A DNA stretch of 64,000 nt from Echria macrotheca (GCA_030411725.1 MU839836.1:620001-684000); one strand, 5' to 3'. Shown: positions 33,447-45,060, numbered from the stretch's first letter. Program-made: numbers and translations. Notes: a model not told the origin generated them from the sequence alone.

Positions 33447-36289
33447 CTATAGGCTCGATTCCGGAGATGAGAAACTCATGTCAAACAGAGGATCTATGCC
33501 TGTCCCTTGCAAAACAAAATCAAAGCTAGAGTGTTCAAACTGGCCGATTTCTGAAGCGTCTGGCGGAATTCCAAGGAAGTCATCAACCGGCTGACTTAGC
33601 ATAACTTCACCAAAATATGAATGTTGCTCGTCGTCCCCAAGCCCAAAATTCGGAGCGTCAAACTGAAGTTGAGGTTGAAGCAATTCGCCAATGTCGCCTC
33701 TTTGTTCAGCCGCTGGGCTACCGAGTCGGTCCCTAACGCTGTAGTCGGGAGCAAGAGTGAATGGTGGGCTATGTCCAAGTGAGGTAATCGCCTGTGGCTC
33801 TGCTGCTGTGGCGAGTGCGTGGGCCGGCGACGTAGACTGGACTGAGGTCACACTCACCGATGGCCCCAATAAGAGCCTCGGATCAAGGGATCCTAAACTG
33901 TTGTCGCTCAAGGCAGCGATAACAAGTGCATCGAAACGCGACCGTGCGGTTCGTTCGCTCTGAGGTGGCAAGGCCGCATACTCAGCAGCACTGTATTGTA
34001 GCGCCTCCTGTACATATGCCACTCCGGCCCCGGAACCGGTGGCTAGAGAAGGAAGCGTAAGAGAGGAGCCTTCTGCATGAGGTGTGCGGCGGCTGTCTTG
34101 ACGTCTCTGTCGCTTCCGAGGCTGCTCTGGTGCGGCTGTTTCGGTCGAATCGACTCTTCGGTGTGACGCCTTTTGTTTGAGCATACTTTCCCTTCCGCTA
34201 TGACTTCGGTCCTCTGCTATTTCTTCATCGAATTGGTCCTCGCTTGAATGTCCACAGTGATTCTCGTGAGACTGATCCTCACTAGACCCGTTGTTATGAG
34301 AAGTAGACTGGTCATCCTCGGACAGGTCGTCATCGGACTCGTCCTCGTCATACGACTCGGCCTCGTCGTACGGGTCATCGAAATGATCGCCATCGGACTG
34401 ATGCTCACTGGACAGGTCAGACACTGAACGGAGTTGTGTGTCGTTGCTGGCTCTCCTGTGTCTTTGAGGCAGGGAAGGAAGCGAGCTCGGATGATGATCG
34501 TCGTCCGCCTGGTCGTCGTCGAGCTGGCTCTCAGACAGACGGTCGTCGGAATGGTCATCGTTGGACTGGTGCTTACCCGGCCGGCCAGACTCTGGGTGGG
34601 CTCCTCCAGGTGCCGCAACGTTCACTGCCGTGAATCTAGGTCTGTCATGGATGGCAACCCGCTCCAGCGTTGTACGAGACTCCTCAATGATCGAGTGGGA
34701 AGGATCTGGTAAGCCGTGAACACGCGTTAGTCTAAAGAAATTAACAGGGTAATGAGCTTCCTGACCTTCCGAGTTGCCGTCCTTAGGCAGAAAGTGGATT
34801 CCTAGCAGCCCCTTCTTCTTCTTCTTCTCCAAGGTCCTCTTTGTTGCTGTTCCAACCTCCTTTTCCAGGAGTTCTGAAAGGGGGATTTGCCCAGCATTGA
34901 TTTGAACTCCTAGCAACTCATCCGCAAGCCCGTCGATTTTCGCCTGTAGGTCCAAATCCGCGATACTGTCAAGCTTAACGGACTTACAAACATCCACATA
35001 ACTACAGTACATTAGCATTATTCCAAAGTTAATGGGCTATTACATACGCTTTGCGGGAGACTAGAGTAAGGAAGAAGGCTGGGTTTACAACTGGTGTAGC
35101 TTCCCTGATGGTGATCTGGATGTCGGTGGCTAAGAGAAGTCGTACGATTGCGTCGATAACTTTCGTTAGTCGGTCAGCACTGATACCTCGACCTCTAGCC
35201 CCTTGAACTCCTCTGTATAGGTTCGATCCCTTGAACTTCGTTTCTGTGTCTTATCAGTGGACGTTCGGGTTTGGGTTCATTCTCGTCATACCTGTCAGCG
35301 CGTTGTATATCAGGCTGGCGCAAACTCCCCAGTATGGCACGAGTCGGTTTACAACTGCACTTGTCACTTCCCACATGCTCTCCTTTCTCATCAAACCTAG
35401 CTCCTTCTGCTTGTCGCCCGTCTCTGAGTGCTTCGGGTCGAGGAACCGACGCCGGATCACTGCATACTGAGTATAGAACTCCGCTAGGAATTTTCCTGAG
35501 GCTGACTGAGACTGATAGACTGTGAGAACATTCTCCAATTTCTCCAGATCCTCATCTTCGGCCTGGCGAAGCTCGGAAAGGCATTCGCCCAAATTGAACC
35601 CCGTGACTTGTTCTAATTTCTCTCGTGTCTTCAACAGCCTCTTCAGACCCCTTATAACCTTGCCAACGTATTCTTGGGCAAACAGCGTGACAGAGTCGTC
35701 AGCGGTATCGGGAAGGGGGCCTGGAAGAGCGCTGTTTGGTTGGGCACTCGTTCTCGGTGAAGCACAGCGGGTTGGGGGAATGTCAGGGCTCGGGGAAGCG
35801 CCGTGGGCCGCGGAGGTGTCCGATTGAGGGCCGGGCTGCTTGTCGAGTCGCCTCTGCTTGGCTTGATCATGATTCGGTTCATACGTCCGGGTCGTATCCC
35901 TCGTGTCCTGATGGCCGGACGGCTCGCCTGGTAACCCGCGAGATTGCCATTGCTGGCATGAAGGGTCCGCTGGTGGAGGTAGCCGTTTGAGCCTATTTGC
36001 TAGTTAGATTGGCCAGATCTATGAATTGCATTCCTTACCCAGTATAAATCCAACCATGTTTTTCAAATATCTTGTCACATTCTCCTTGGACGAATTCGAC
36101 AACTTCATCTTCGGTAAACCCAGCTAGACAGCATTGTTGGGACTCGGCAGAGCAATCATAGAAGGTTCTCCCGCTGCGTTCGAAAGCCTTGACGTGTATC
36201 GTGATATTTTCTTCATGGATATGGTTACTGTCAGTAAGACGTACCGGTAGATCTTGTGGAGCCTGAAGCTGTGAGGCAGTAGCTATCAT
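33447..36289 (-). CDS. four-exon orphan protein of about 900 residues, acidic and disordered centre
   Basis: Minus-strand exons 36289-36039, 35992-35292, 35243-35048 and 35001-33447 join in frame over introns of 46, 48 and 46 bp, each with a clear donor (gtaagg, gtatga, gtatgt), ctaac/ctaat-like branch and acceptor. The product is 900 residues without stops. Residues 1-84 form a compact part (ENITIHVKAFERSGRTFYDCS; EVVEFVQGECDKIFEKHGW). Residues 85-190 are Pro-rich, and 190-420 helical with coiled-coil character (GLKRLLKTREKLEQVTG; LVSRKAYVDVCKSVKLD). About 445 is KKKKKG, 530-650 is extremely Asp/Ser-rich, near 680 lies a nuclear-signal-like RKRQRRQDSRR, and the C-terminus is Gly/Ser/Asp-rich. 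Nuclear location is inferred. No known domain seen; intact reading over 2.7 kb of coding sequence argues for function. Confidence 0.7.
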
Positions 36290-36402
36290 TTTTGCGACTC
36301 AAGTTGAAGTCCGGTTTTTCCAGGATCGAATGGGGTCCATTATTTGGCCGCGCTTGGCATACGTGGAAAAAGCACCCTAACCTAAAATGGGACCCGAACA
36401 TC

Positions 36403-36439
36403 CAAGCCACAGACATTCTGCTAGAATGTCTGTGGCTTG
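36403..36439. repeat. perfect 17-bp hairpin with 3-nt loop
   Basis: Arms 36403-36419 and 36423-36439 are exact reverse complements (caagccacagacattct against agaatgtctgtggcttg), loop gct. It lies 114-150 bp upstream of the start codon of the minus-strand 900-residue gene. It may be a regulatory structure, an operator-like inverted repeat or the remnant of a transposon end; no flanking target duplication was recognised. Confidence 0.85.
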
Positions 36440-36649
36440 TCAACCTGACTCGCGTTCAATACCCACACTGTGGCATAAGTATTCAGCCATCCTTCCCATG
36501 TTCTGACTCCAATTCACCAGCTTAGAATTCACCAGCTTAGTCGCAACTCTCGCGGCAAGTGTCTCTGAGCAGACGCTTGGGTTGCTTTGCAACTGATCGT
36601 TTCGACATCTACATGCTACCGTAATCCGATTCATTGTGCAGTTCTCAGC

Positions 36650-36910
36650 CACTTTTAGTTCCTCCCTGCCAGTCGCCTGTGGCAGCCTGCCTGCGCTTCA
36701 TCTCATCTTTCCTTTTCCGTCCATCATCATTGGCTTGAACACGAACGTGCCCCCGGGGGGATTCACTTTTCCCAGTCGTCCACCTTGTCCGGTTGCCTTT
36801 CACTGCCTCTCGGTCGCCTTGTCGAACTTTCAATATTCGCGGAATTGGAATTTGTGGGCTGGGCCGCGGCCGTTTGTGGTGGTGAACCGCTTAAAAAGTC
36901 TTGCGTCCCG
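36650..36910 (+). repeat. dispersed repeat family E, copy 1
   Basis: Shares with 37085-37270 and 44835-45060 the string gggctgggccgcggcc, preceded by ggaattggaa and followed by a c/t-rich part with cctgcctgcgcttc. Order of sub-segments differs slightly, so copy 1 is rearranged. Confidence 0.7.
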
Positions 36911-37084
36911 TTGCGAACTCGCCATCAGCCCACACGCGGCCGCCTGCACATTGTCCTACCTGTCTTACCTCTGGATGCCCGTCCTACAGCACTCTAGCCA
37001 CTTCTTTCTAAAATCTCTGGTTGTCTTACCCTTCATCGCTTGCCTTGTCTAATCTGACTTTCCCATTCTACATTTGATTACCTC

Positions 37085-37270
37085 TGTGTGCAGATCTTAG
37101 CTGCAGTTCCCAAGCCACATTGGTTGCCTTATCCCATGCCCTTCGGAGGAATTGGAAATTTGTGTGCTGGGCCGCGGCCGTTGTGTTGTGACTACTTTAA
37201 AAGTAGCACCTTGTCTGCGCTTCTTCCTCGTCTCTCCCTCTCCTGCTTCGTAACCCTGCCCTTCTATTCT
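37085..37270 (+). repeat. dispersed repeat family E, copy 2
   Basis: Begins with cagttcccaagccacattgg and runs through gaggaattggaaatt, gggccgcggcc and gtgactactt, closely matching 44848-44955. Confidence 0.75.
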
Positions 37271-38447
37271 GGCTTTACGGCCCATATTGCGACGTTGGCC
37301 GCGCGAGATGGGAACCCTCGATCTACTTGGCCAATGGATCCGCCAGTCACACACCAGCAAGTGGGAATTCCTCTACGATGGTTGTCTCTTCGTCGGCAGT
37401 CTCCCGGTCACATTGTCTGCGCTGGCTGGCTTCAATGTCCTATCTCCTCTTGCAGCCCATCTCCTGGTCAGGCTGGACCAGGAAGAAAGGGCTCTGTGAT
37501 GACATGGGCTTGATGGTATGTTCATGCGGTCTCTCCCATTTTTGCGGCAGACTTTTCTTTTTTGTCCCTCAGCTTGGTGAGGCGCGTCCTCGCCGCCATT
37601 TCGCTCCAGTCTCTCCTGGGGATGTATTTCATGGCGGACTTGCGGGGTCTCTGTCCGTCTCTACTCTCCCTCCGGGATACGTCCTTTGTTTCTTTCGAGT
37701 GACCCCTGAGCCACTCTCGTCCAAACACACCCACCCAGGCTGAAGAATCTCAACCGGGGGGGAATCTCGGGCCTGTTCTCCCGCTGTGGGAATTAGTCTT
37801 GGGGAAATGGATGCCGACCCCGATCTGTGCTCCGCGTATTGCGCCTCGCTGGGTCTCCCCAAGTCTGGGGCACACCACACATTCCTTTTATATGTACCTT
37901 GTCCATGGCACCCCCGGCTGGAGAATCGTTTTCGGCGTTTTTGCCCTGTTTAGGCAGGCCTCTGACTCGATCTCTTACGCCAGGTTGGCTTTCCCCCTGC
38001 TTTCTTTCCTTGCTTCCCGTCGATATTGACAAACCAGAGCTGTTGTTGGGAGGGATGACACGGTTGATAATGGAGCTCGGCATGGACCAGCCGGTCAACA
38101 GTCCAGTTCTGCCATATATCCTGACCCCGACCCCGACTTGTCTTGCTCGAGCTGCACGCCGCTGCCACAGTATGACCCCGACTTCAACCACAGACCATAT
38201 TCGAATCGATGCTCTCACTGCCTGTGCGGTTGGGTCCTGGTGACACTCCGATGGTGAAGGTCACAACTTGCCCCCTCCCACTTCTTCTTTTCTTTTCCCC
38301 TGCCGACTACCATCATACTGGAATGCTCCACTGCAACGGTCGAACTCTTAAGGTGGACGACATCCCGTGCATGCGACCCCGCGGCTTCCTTCCTCTGTTC
38401 TCCGACACTCCCCGCCGCTCGCAACACCCGATGCACACATCACCACC
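37271..38447. other. intergenic, pyrimidine-rich 5' region
   Basis: No supported gene. A large plus-strand frame at 37327-37743 has no motif and sits in T/C-rich DNA. The final 200 bp, rich in C and T, probably includes the 5' untranslated region of the membrane-protein gene. Confidence 0.5.
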
Positions 38448-39524
38448 ATGGCCAGCGACGAGAACCGCTGGCCGATACTGCTGGCCGTCATCGTCCCCAC
38501 CTTCACCGTGACGCTCGCCGTCTGCATCGCCCTTATCTTCACCCACCGGCATTATAAGCGCGCCCTTACTGCCGCCGACTATATCATCATCTTCGCCATG
38601 TTCGCTGACGCTATCTCGTTCGCGTTGATAACCGCCGGAGTCGGGCGCGGCTTTGGCAAGCACACGTCCGCCATCCCCAACGGCACCGCCGACCTCAGCA
38701 CCATCTCCAATCTCCTCCTTGGTGCCTTGTTGGCGGGCGCTATTTCTTCGGGCCTTGCACGCATCTCAATTGCCTCCCGTCTGCTCCGCTTAGAGTCTAT
38801 TTGCTGGAAACGCCTTATCCTCTGGACCATCATCGTTTTGCAAATCCTGTCTACCATTGCGTACGAAATAATGCAGCCCTTCCAGTGCAAGGACAGAATC
38901 ACTTCCCAGTCCCGCGTCTCTGAGAGATGTCTCGACCGCCAGCAGGTCCTCACCTCCTCATACATATCGATAGGGATATGCTCGCTCGGCGATAGCATCT
39001 GCGCCATCATTTCCATCTGCCTCATTTATCCACTCTCACTCCCAAGGCGTGAAAAGGTTCTCGTCATAATATTGATGATGTTATGCCTGCTCGCAACGGT
39101 ATGCGGGATTCCCAAGATTTATTACGTTAGGACTTATAACCAGAATACGAGCGATCCGACCTGGGAGCTGATACCAGAGACTGTCTTTTATGAGGTCGAA
39201 CAGGGGCTCATTATCATCGCAGCGTGCGCGCCATCATTGAAGAGGCCAGTTGAGAAGGCGCTGAAGTGGTTGGGGTTGCCGATGGTTGGTATGTCGAGTA
39301 GGGGTCGGGATACATTGAGTTCAGCCTTGGAGGGGATTCAGGCGGATGGCGATGATGCGAGTAAGACAGGGGATCGGCCCTCGATGGAATCTCTGGAAGT
39401 GGCGGCGGCTCGGCTGGGGGTTAAGTGGCCACCGCGTGTGCATGTACGTGGAGCAAGCAAGGGCCATTGGGATGGCAAGGAGGATGGGTATGGACCGTAT
39501 TATGGAAGTCTGGACACCGGATGA
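38448..39524 (+). CDS. seven-helix integral membrane protein (fungal rhodopsin-like domain family)
   Basis: Uninterrupted frame of 358 residues. I start at MASDENRW because upstream in-frame codons lack an ATG. Seven hydrophobic helices can be traced: ILLAVIVPTFTVTLAVCIAL; YIIIFAMFADAISFALI; LLLGALLAGAISSGLA; LILWTIIVLQILSTIAY; YISIGICSLGDSICAII; VLVIILMMLCLLATVCG; and GLIIIAACAPSLK. The last is the conserved E-x-GL-x-IIA-x-C-P-x-L type of the fungal rhodopsin-like family of uncharacterised plasma-membrane proteins related to PTH11-type receptors. There is no N-terminal CFEM domain and no retinal Lys in the last helix. The cytoplasmic tail (about residues 285-358) is Gly/Arg/Asp-rich. A diverged copy of the DNA encoding part of this tail is found at 45726-45845. 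Ligand and partners unknown. Confidence 0.8.
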   Translation: MASDENRWPILLAVIVPTFTVTLAVCIALIFTHRHYKRALTAADYIIIFAMFADAISFALITAGVGRGFGKHTSAIPNGTADLSTISNLLLGALLAGAISSGLARISIASRLLRLESICWKRLILWTIIVLQILSTIAYEIMQPFQCKDRITSQSRVSERCLDRQQVLTSSYISIGICSLGDSICAIISICLIYPLSLPRREKVLVIILMMLCLLATVCGIPKIYYVRTYNQNTSDPTWELIPETVFYEVEQGLIIIAACAPSLKRPVEKALKWLGLPMVGMSSRGRDTLSSALEGIQADGDDASKTGDRPSMESLEVAAARLGVKWPPRVHVRGASKGHWDGKEDGYGPYYGSLDTG

Positions 39525-40537
39525 CGGGAGGTATCACCTTGGGCTTTGCATGTATTAAATAGTTAAATATTTTCGTTCGGGCTGCACCCGTACCTGGGTG
39601 CAGATCCGAGATGGAGTCTCCGTCTTTCCTACACGGATGACATGCCGGCCAAATGCCCGGCCCGGGCAGGGTTGGTCGGGCGTGCAGCAGGCGAAAGCCA
39701 CGAACAGCCTTGGCTGCACTCTATTCTCCGCTGTGGGCGGGCCCCCCGCGTTCGTCTTCCTGGGGTCACTTGGTACCCCGGTCTCCATGAACCGGACCCG
39801 GGACGCCGAAGTTGCGAGGATCACCTGCCGGCATGGTTGCTCCTTGAGCATGAAGCCAACCTGAATGCCTGACTTTCCCAATTTTTTTCATCACCGTCAA
39901 GATTACGGCATACCTCCGCGTTGTTCATGCACTCGACGCCCTGCGTTGGCGAGCCAAAGTCCCAGCCGCCGCTGTCGCCGCCGCAACATCCCCACACTGC
40001 CACAGAATTGCCCACATACCACCCCTCTATTTCAAGGTGGTCCTGGACGAAGGTGGTCGTGATGCAGTGCGCCAGGCGCTTCCAAGTTGGTGACTTGCTT
40101 GCATCTACCTCTTTTCTTTTCTCTGCCTTCGCCGTCCCCCCGGCGCTTCGACATATCCTAGCAGAGCCGACTGCTTGCGACCTGCATGGAGGAAGAAACT
40201 TGCTTGCGACAGCACAAGCCGGAAATAAAAAGCTCCAACCTCGCCCTGTCCTGCCTGTTTCCCAATTCCCCAGTATCGAACCCAGTAGATCTCCACGGCA
40301 CCATCAGAAATCACCATCTGGCACACGATGGATCTACGTACTCCACTCCCACGGGGAAACTCTGGCCAAAGGATCGCGAGCCAGTCAACGTATGCCTCAC
40401 ATTCCTACACAACCGCTCGGCCAGAACACTAAGACACTTCTGCCACAAGTTTCATCACAAGGCGAGCAGGAAATTTTTGTTCTCCGCTACCATTTGGGGT
40501 CCAAGTAACAGTTAGGGTTGGACAGTTACCTTCTAGT
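39525..40537. other. intergenic, no supported gene
   Basis: Long frames here (for example 39921-40508) start at TTG, overlap in several frames and show no motif. Nothing else is recognised. Confidence 0.5.
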
Positions 40538-40834
40538 ATGGTGACAACCTCCAGCGGATTTGGCGCAGTCCTGGCAAGTCAGCGTGAAAGTCCAACCCGT
40601 GAGGACCTCAAATCGGTGAGACCCAACGGTTTCGACGCTATACCGTGGCTGATGATGTTCCCGCAGGTTATCAAGAGGCATAAAGATGCCGTCTCGCGGT
40701 TTGAGAAGCGCCTGCTGCCGAGCGACAACAGCACATATATGACTACGGGAGGCAGCCAAACGACTCAACAAACTGGACTGTCCAGAGATGAGGTGGAGGC
40801 CATGAATAGTTTGATGTCGATGAAGGCCCGGTGA
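40538..40834 (+). CDS. small protein with probable 51-bp intron
   Basis: ATG-started frame of 98 residues, or 81 if a likely intron (40616-40666, gtgaga...ggctgat...cgcag) is removed; both keep frame. The spliced form joins REDLKS directly to VIKRHKDAVSRFEKRLLPSD, giving an uninterrupted amphipathic helix, so splicing is favoured. The C-terminal half is Thr/Gln/Ser-rich and ends EVEAMNSLMSMKAR. No family recognised. Confidence 0.4.
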   Translation: MVTTSSGFGAVLASQRESPTREDLKSVRPNGFDAIPWLMMFPQVIKRHKDAVSRFEKRLLPSDNSTYMTTGGSQTTQQTGLSRDEVEAMNSLMSMKAR

Positions 40835-41755
40835 TGCGGAGAGGCCGCGTTTCTTGGAAGATGGCGCTTTGATCGAAGAAACTGTGAGGAAACTGTAAGT
40901 AGAGGGCTTAATTCAGCACATTTGCTGAAAGTGCGGGACGTTTCCTACCATGCCGTTGGGCCACCTGAACATTGGGCAAAGAAGAGGCGTCCGTTGTCTG
41001 TCGGTTGAGCCGCAGGCCAGGTGGTTGAGCTGGCCGATGATCACTCGCAACTCGAACCCATGCTGTCAGTGACTTCAAACACTCTCCAGTCCGTTTTTGC
41101 TCCCGCTCCCTCCCGGCTTCTGGTCCCCGGTAGACTGGCCACTGATGCCGCGACGCAGATACGTCACACATGCTACTTGCTTTTTGGGCGGAATCCTGCC
41201 CACCCATTTCCGTCTTCCACCGGGCATCGAGCTATTCGTTCCCCGTCCGCCTGGTGCCTGGCCGCCGATATCCCCAAATGGAAATCAGTCCATCAGCTGA
41301 AGACGTTAAACATCATCCAATGACGGTGGCGGCAAATCGAGGAGTGCTCCGGCAACCAGATCTTTCCTGCCTGCCGAAGGTGTCACACTGAGTCAAGCTC
41401 AGCCTCACCGAACGGTCCACGACGCCATGGGCAGTGTCTCTGCGATGCACATCGGGCAGAGAACTGCATATGGGCGTTGATCTTGGGCAGCCATGTCGAG
41501 CCGCGTACCCACCTGTCCCCCCTGCTTGCCTGCCTGGTCCGAAAACCCGCCGAAAATCTTGAGCCCCAGCTGCCCGCATTTTCTCAACGTGTCAACCGTC
41601 CCTCTCTGGGTACTCATACCGAACTCCGGGTCTTTCGCCGTGCTCGCTCATCAACGCATCACCAGGCCTGTGACCCGCCGCTGTCGATCCGCTAGCTCTC
41701 CATCGTTCGGCATTGCCTGTGGCTGCTGGCCATCCGCAACCTTCCGCGAGGAATC
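40835..41755. other. promoter region of the Zn2Cys6 gene, no supported gene
   Basis: Frames on both strands are short and overlap. No repeat family was matched. The last few hundred bases must include the promoter and leader of the regulator. Confidence 0.5.
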
Positions 41756-44026
41756 ATGCCCGCCAAAGGCAAGCGTACTGTTCGCGAGAGGCTGCCGCTG
41801 AGAAAGACCTGCGATCGGTTGCCCGCCAATCCCCGCAGGAAGAAGGTTGCACCCGAAGAAAGGAAGCGCGTAGCGACTGCGTGAGTTTTCTTCATTTCCA
41901 CTCTGCTTTGCTCGTCTCTTCCCGCCGCGACCGAGTGCGATGTATGGACTGACCCGTTGATGACCTCAGTTGTAACCAGTGCAATGTCCGACGCATCAAA
42001 TGCACAGGCAACCAGCCATGCGCGCAATGCGCCGCTTCGAAGCGGGACTGTAGATATCCCGAGCTGCTTGAGAAGGCGACTGTGATCAAGCGCGAGCTTG
42101 ATGGGCTGGTGCGCGAGCATCTCGTGCTCAAGCGCAACCTCGGCCTGCCTCCCGAGCTGGGTCGTGGTCTCGACTCGATCAAGGAAGCTATCGGCGGCAT
42201 GATGCTCGTCGGCGGCGATGTGGCTTACCGCTTTCATGGCAACACTTCGGGTGCGACCTTCCTGGATACCATCAAGGACTTTGTGATTACTAGCGCCGCG
42301 CTTTTATCGGAGGAAAATACGCCGTCTTTCACCCAGACCGTCGGCAGTTATCTGACGCTCGACTCGTGGCCGCTGATCCTGCCGGACGACCAGGATGTGG
42401 ACCCTCTGGATGTGCCACCTCCCGCACAAGCAGCCGAGATGCTCAAGGCTGTTCGAGACGCTCTCACGGATGGGAACGGCTCGTATCTGTGCGGCGGTAT
42501 CCTGTACTGGCCCCTCGGAGATCTCGACTCTGTACTCACCTCGGTCAGTAGGGGTCAGAGTCAACGGCAGCTAGCTCTCTTCCATGCGGCGTTTGCGTAT
42601 GCGACACTGCTGGAGGGGAGCGGGTGCCGGTCGAGGGGTGAGGGTCAGTGTGGAGAGATGTTCTACGCGAGGGCTTGCAAGCTACTTGGAAGTCTGCTCG
42701 ACGTACATCTGTATTCGATAAAGGACGTTCCGGCTCTGACTCTGCTGGCACTTTATCACATCGAGGGGGACCGCCGTGACTCGGCATCCGCTTTCCTCGG
42801 CGCAGCGATCAATATCTGCCACCTATACGATATTGGGAGAGGAAGCTCGGTGGACCCTGTTGACCAAAGAAGCTTTTGGACTTTGTACGTCCTTGACAGG
42901 TGAGTACTATGAAATGTTTATGAACTATCTAAGCTGACTGATGCCATATGGTTAAGCTGTTTGATGGGACGACCGTCGATTTGGGATGAAGCTATTAAAC
43001 TCCCACTTCCTTGTGATATTGGGTACGATTTTTTTTTTTCCATCGCTTAGTGCTGTTTTGACGTTTTGAAGGGGATTTCCACCAGTAGCTGGGCTCAAGG
43101 CAAACGTGGAGCTATCACACATCTCCAACTTTATCGTTCACAACAGCTGTCGCGGGGGGCACTTAGCGTCCGGAGATGACCAGAAGCAGGACCTCCCCGA
43201 TGGTATTCGGAATGCACAGCGGCTGCTTCAGAGGTGGAAGGAAATGATACCGACCGATATGGTGCTCCGAATGAGCGAAGACCTCGATTCGTCTGAGCCG
43301 ATCGAAGGGGTTGAGAATCTCGACCGAGCGCTCTGTTCGCTGCACATGGCGTATAACCAAGTAAGTCTGCGGAGATAGGATACATGACGTAGTTGTTGCT
43401 GACATGCCCAGCTCGTCATTCTTATTTTTCGTCCGGCGTTCCTCTCCGCCGTGAGGAAGGCGGTCGCGGCCGGGTTTCTCGGTGGCTCTGTCTTTGTGGT
43501 CGGGGACTTTGGGGCGTATAACTACCTCCGAGAGTGCGCTCAAGCAGCCAGGGCGAATTTATTCTTGGCGCAGTGGCTGGTGGATAATCACTACAAGCTT
43601 ACTTTGCAGGACCTACGCCATGTGTTCAACGCGGCCCTCATCATCGCCATGTACCAGGTGATATTCCTGAACATGCGGACCAAGGATACCGAGCGCATCA
43701 GCTTTGCACTGCGTGTCTTCGATACGGAGAAGACTAAAAACACGGATGCGGTGGATTGCTACCAGGTGCTCTACAACATCAGCGGCCTGGTCGGAAAGCT
43801 GCGCCCAATAATTCACTGTGACTGGCCGCAGGATTCGTCAGTCGGCACACCGGCGTCTACGTTCTCGGATGGAACCGATCCCGCCACCGGGTCCCAGCCG
43901 CCGGAACAGATGGAGGTACGACCGAACCCGCCGCTAATCAGTCACCAGGCGCGACAGCAGCTTCAGGACTGGAATAACGTGGCAGACCTGGCGTTGTACA
44001 TTGAAGGGTGCATGATTGACAAGTAA
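41756..44026 (+). CDS. Zn2Cys6 fungal transcription factor with Fungal_trans domain
   Basis: Nuclear DNA-binding regulator. Five exons (41756-41880, 41970-42899, 42957-43022, 43072-43360, 43412-44026) join in frame across introns of 89, 57, 49 and 51 bp and encode 674 residues. The binuclear zinc cluster is complete at residues 43-69: C-x2-C-x6-C-x5-C-x2-C-x6-C, with the first intron splitting the codon before its first Cys. A basic N-terminus (PLRKTCDRL; PRRKK) precedes it. The middle-homology region includes LLALYHIEGDRRDSASAFLG, HLYDIGRGS, RSFWTLYVLDRSCLMGRPS and LPLPCDI, the hallmark of the Fungal_trans superfamily. Nearby are a LaeA-like methyltransferase and transporter relics, so a role in metabolite-gene control is possible, but no target cluster is visible. 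Confidence 0.9.
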
Positions 44027-44442
44027 TGGTCTCATGCAGGATTACACTCGTCGCCGTGGGCGGCCTGCTTTTGTACTTTGCAGTTTGAATCTCGCCCTGA
44101 TAATACTATTTTCCGCTGTAGGTTGATCCCAGGGCCGGGAAAGTTGGGCTTTCTGGTATCTTTACACGGGATACCCCCTGACCATGGTACCTCGCCCAGA
44201 AATCTTGCGAGTTTACGGACCCCCGCCTCCCATCTGCAAACCCTTGGCACGTCAGCCCATGTCCATCTACATGAGTGGGGTCCGGGGCTGAATTTGCGGC
44301 ATCTGTTCGCATGGCTGACCCTTGAACATGCAGCTTAGCCTAGCCAGTAATCTTTTTATGTCTCTGTTTTCCTAGCACTTTCTCTCACTGTTTCCTCACT
44401 TTTCCATCACCGTCGAGGTAAACCAATTGTTTCCCAGCAGCA
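44027..44442. other. intergenic between two plus-strand genes
   Basis: No gene recognised. A pyrimidine-rich run at about 44360-44440 precedes the next start codon. Confidence 0.5.
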
Positions 44443-44759
44443 ATGTGTGATTATACTCAGGTACGGACATGCTCGATCCTTACCATGTTGCATTAGTGAC
44501 CGTCGACAGCGCGAGTATTCGTGTGGACACTTCCGGTGGATTGCCTCCAAGTGGTGCAGAGACTACACGATCACGCACAAAAGGTGTCAACCTAATGTAA
44601 CACACTTTGAGTACAGGTAAGATCTCAGAGCAGATTTTGAGATGCCTCTAACAATGCGATAGGGCGGAGGAGCTCTGTGGGGAATGCAAACCGAAGACGT
44701 ACCCTCCCTGGGAGAACATGATCAAGCGGTCCAACAAGCAGCAAACTTTCACATTTTGA
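44443..44759 (+). CDS. 73-residue Cys/His-rich protein, probable zinc binder
   Basis: Three exons, 44443-44460, 44510-44616 and 44663-44759, with introns of 49 and 46 bp (gtacgg...gacag; gtaaga...ctctaac...atag). Phases fit and the product ends at a TGA. The order is MCDYTQ, then REYSCGHFRWIASKWCRDYT, KRCQPNVTHFEYR and AEELCGECKPKTYPPWENMI. Cys at about positions 2, 11, 21, 32, 47 and 50 plus His13 form a spaced set typical of a small zinc-binding or redox module. From memory I believe similar short proteins are common in Sordariomycetes, without assigned function; this would need a search. Two damaged copies lie at 53795-53890 and 58386-58592, which supports the exon boundaries. Confidence 0.75.
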
Positions 44760-44834
44760 GCTCGTACTTTTGTACCGTAACAGAAACCACGTTGAGTTGT
44801 CAGAAATCCGGTTCTTTGGCTGCGATCGTCCTGG

Positions 44835-45060
44835 ACGGCGAATCTGAGCTACAGTTCCCAAGCCACACTGGTTGCCTTGCCTTGCCTCGCCTCTTGCCCT
44901 TCAGAGGAATTGGAAATTCGTGACTGGGCCGCGGCCTTTTGTGTGGTGACTACTTCACTGCCGCAGCCTGCCTGCACTTCTCTGCGTGTCATCTTTCCTT
45001 TCCTTCCTGCTTCGTCATTGACTAGCCTCTCGCTCCACGCTCCACGAAAGACTGCTTTGC
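44835..45060 (+). repeat. dispersed repeat family E, copy 3
   Basis: Matches 37085-37270 through cagttcccaagccacactgg, gaggaattggaaatt, gggccgcggcc and gtgactacttcactg, and matches 36660-36720 through gcagcctgcctgc and catctttccttt. It is the most complete of the three. Confidence 0.75.

Noticed and set aside
35205..35235. tRNA-like T-loop (ggttcgatccc)
   Set aside because: No matching acceptor, D or anticodon stem; it lies within an exon of the 900-residue gene.
39921..40508. Frame of 195 residues
   Set aside because: Starts at TTG, is overlapped by other frames and has no recognisable domain.
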